A stretch of 15,419 bases of DNA from an uncultured bacterium (GTDB taxonomy: Bacteria > Bacteroidota > Bacteroidia > Bacteroidales > Marinifilaceae). Below are positions 14,631-15,419 of the stretch, piece by piece. The notes beneath the pieces are model-generated. The model ran no database searches and was not told the DNA's origin. It saw only the letters and a program-made list of their open reading frames with translations. The stretch spans positions 1 through 15,419 of the forward strand of contig CAJMSX010000066.1 of NCBI GenBank assembly GCA_905216195.1. The letters run 5' to 3'. How positions within the stretch are numbered: position 1 is the stretch's first letter; each line of letters opens with the position of its first letter. Both the position numbers and the translations under genes were made by a program.

Positions 14631-14750
14631 AAAATCGTTTTTCCGCTTTTTGTCAGGTTGAACGCAGTGAAAAATCTCCCGCCAACAACAGTTTTCGGGA
14701 GATCCTTTGCTTTGCTCCCGATGACAGAAAGGATTTTTCACACCCTCTCT
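14617..14750. repeat. 134-bp imperfect palindrome at the nadC 3' end
   Basis: The outer arms (14617-14636 and 14732-14750) are nearly perfect inverted copies: AGAGAGGGG-TCTGAAAAATC against AGAGAGGG-TGTGAAAAATC. Inside, two 31-base arms (14651-14681 and 14696-14726) begin with TGTCA and end with ATCTCCCG, matching at 20 of 31 positions. The inner arms resemble the TGTCAT-C-TGAGCG-AGCGAA-ATCTC type of palindrome that I know as a dispersed repeat in Bacteroidota and related genomes. It can act as a terminator for nadC. The left arm overlaps the end of the nadC coding sequence. Confidence 0.75.
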
Positions 14751-15205
14751 TCCGATATGTAATAATTTACAAAACCTACCGGTAATCCGGAGTAAATCCG
14801 TTTGCCTGCATCAGGACTTCCGCGACCAATCCCGCTGCTTTCCTGTGGCAGGCCATCTCCCGGGTCTCTCTTTACCGCTTTCGGCACAGCCTTTTTCTAT
14901 ACTCCGGCAATTCTTCCGGTACAGCCTCCCTTGGGCCAAACTTTTACGGTCGGCACGGCTTCGGATGGTTTTCAACGGACCTATCCCGTAACTTTTTACA
15001 ACCGGACAGGTATAAAGACCGGTTCCTCCGGTTCCCCGCCGGCTTTCCGCACTTCCGGATTCTCCGGCAGACGGGGCGGGATTTTTCGGAAGCTACCCCC
15101 CGGTTTCCGTCAGATAGCGCAGCCAAAGTATATACATTTCTTTTTGCCCGCTTCCTTTCCACATAACCACTTATCCTTCAGCAACTTTTCCGGTATATTT
15201 TCCAC
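14738..15205 (-). pseudogene. Stop-interrupted protein-like stretch (possible gene remnant)
   Basis: One minus-strand frame running from GTG at 15205 to TGA at 14738-14740 reads like protein but is broken by stops, among them 15110-15112 and 14996-14998 plus at least three more. It starts VENIPEKLLKDKWLCGKEAG and ends AGKRIYSGLPVGFVNYYISE. The other strand has a 136-codon open frame (14802-15212) whose Pro/Ser/Phe-rich product looks like a shadow. I recognise no family. It could be a decayed gene or simply GC-rich non-coding DNA whose composition mimics coding. Confidence 0.25.
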
Positions 15206-15419
15206 AATTTAAAGGGACGAATAAATGGGCGTTTAACTTCTAAATGGGAAAAAAGGTAAGAGGATGATTATGAATTTAAAAAAAAATACACATATTTGTA
15301 TTTGTTATGCAAATTTATTCGTCCCTTTAATTGGTGATTCCAGATAAATACAAACGGGATAAGTACATGGATTTCAGCCCTATGCACCTCATCTCCCGTT
15401 TCCCTTCCCCTCCCCAGGA
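14751..15419. other. Gene-poor right end
   Basis: No convincing complete gene is seen in these 669 bases. They contain the possible remnant at 14738-15205, the inverted repeat 15209-15330, and a short hairpin (AAACGGGA at 15352-15359 with TCCCGTTT at 15393-15400). A frame starting at ATG 15368 on the plus strand is open to the window end (17 full codons), too short to judge. Confidence 0.5.
15209..15330. repeat. 18-bp perfect inverted repeat enclosing 86 AT-rich bases
   Basis: TTAAAGGGACGAATAAAT at 15209-15226 is repeated exactly in inverted orientation at 15313-15330. The 86 bases between are AT-rich and contain a smaller hairpin (AAATACA 15284-15290 with TGTATTT 15297-15303). A minus-strand TAAATTTG, fitting the -7 consensus, overlaps the right arm (15310-15317). 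The layout fits a small mobile palindromic element, a regulatory hairpin or an invertible segment. No recombinase gene is in the window. Confidence 0.7.

Noticed and set aside
14802..15212. 136-codon plus-strand open frame near the right end
   Set aside because: Composition (Pro, Ser, Phe, Gly) and pyrimidine-rich strand resemble other antisense shadows here; no domain or start context supports it.
15300..15419. Riboswitch-like leader at the right edge
   Set aside because: A short hairpin and conserved-looking bases are present, but they match no riboswitch class I can recall and the window ends before any gene could confirm a leader.

Overview
The window looks like chromosomal DNA from a Bacteroidota, most likely order Bacteroidales. 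The grounds are a GLPGLI-family protein, a GG-leader peptide of the Bacteroidota type, Bacteroidota-style variants of Mrp and alanine dehydrogenase, lipoproteins with an acidic stretch right after the lipobox Cys, A/T-rich start regions without clear Shine-Dalgarno sequences, and several promoter candidates of the form TTTG-N19/20-TAnnTTTG. I cannot name the genus. No tRNA, rRNA, CRISPR array, transposase or phage gene was recognised.

Left part (1-1700). On the minus strand lies a small peptide locus: a 71-residue GG-leader peptide with four Cys and a GxxxGxxxG segment, followed 143 bp downstream by a secreted GLPGLI-family protein that runs off the window. An AT-rich divergent region separates it from a plus-strand secreted CpxP/Spy-like protein, which ends in a terminator.

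Middle left (1722-4522, minus). mrp (Fe-S carrier/P-loop ATPase), tsaE (tRNA t6A biosynthesis ATPase) and an alanine dehydrogenase-family gene form a compact operon with gaps of 30 and 20 bp. A candidate promoter lies in the divergent region beyond 4522.

Middle (4701-7321). Two paralogous plus-strand lipoproteins flank two minus-strand genes, a YgjP/SprT-like zinc metallopeptidase and a 95-residue protein of unknown function. The metallopeptidase has a strongly structured leader. Clear intrinsic terminators follow the unknown gene and the second lipoprotein.

Middle right (7394-11659, minus). A large MacB/FtsX-type permease without an adjacent ATPase, the SlyD prolyl isomerase with a Cys-rich metal-binding tail, and chorismate synthase follow one another in the direction of transcription. 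Separate promoter and terminator signals suggest at least partly independent units.

Right part (12141-15419). nadB and nadC form a plus-strand pair for de novo NAD synthesis (aspartate to iminoaspartate, then quinolinate to nicotinate mononucleotide); nadA is not in the window. nadC ends inside a 134-bp imperfect palindrome. The last ~670 bp hold no convincing gene, but include a stop-riddled stretch of protein-like sequence on the minus strand and an 18-bp perfect inverted repeat enclosing 86 AT-rich bases.
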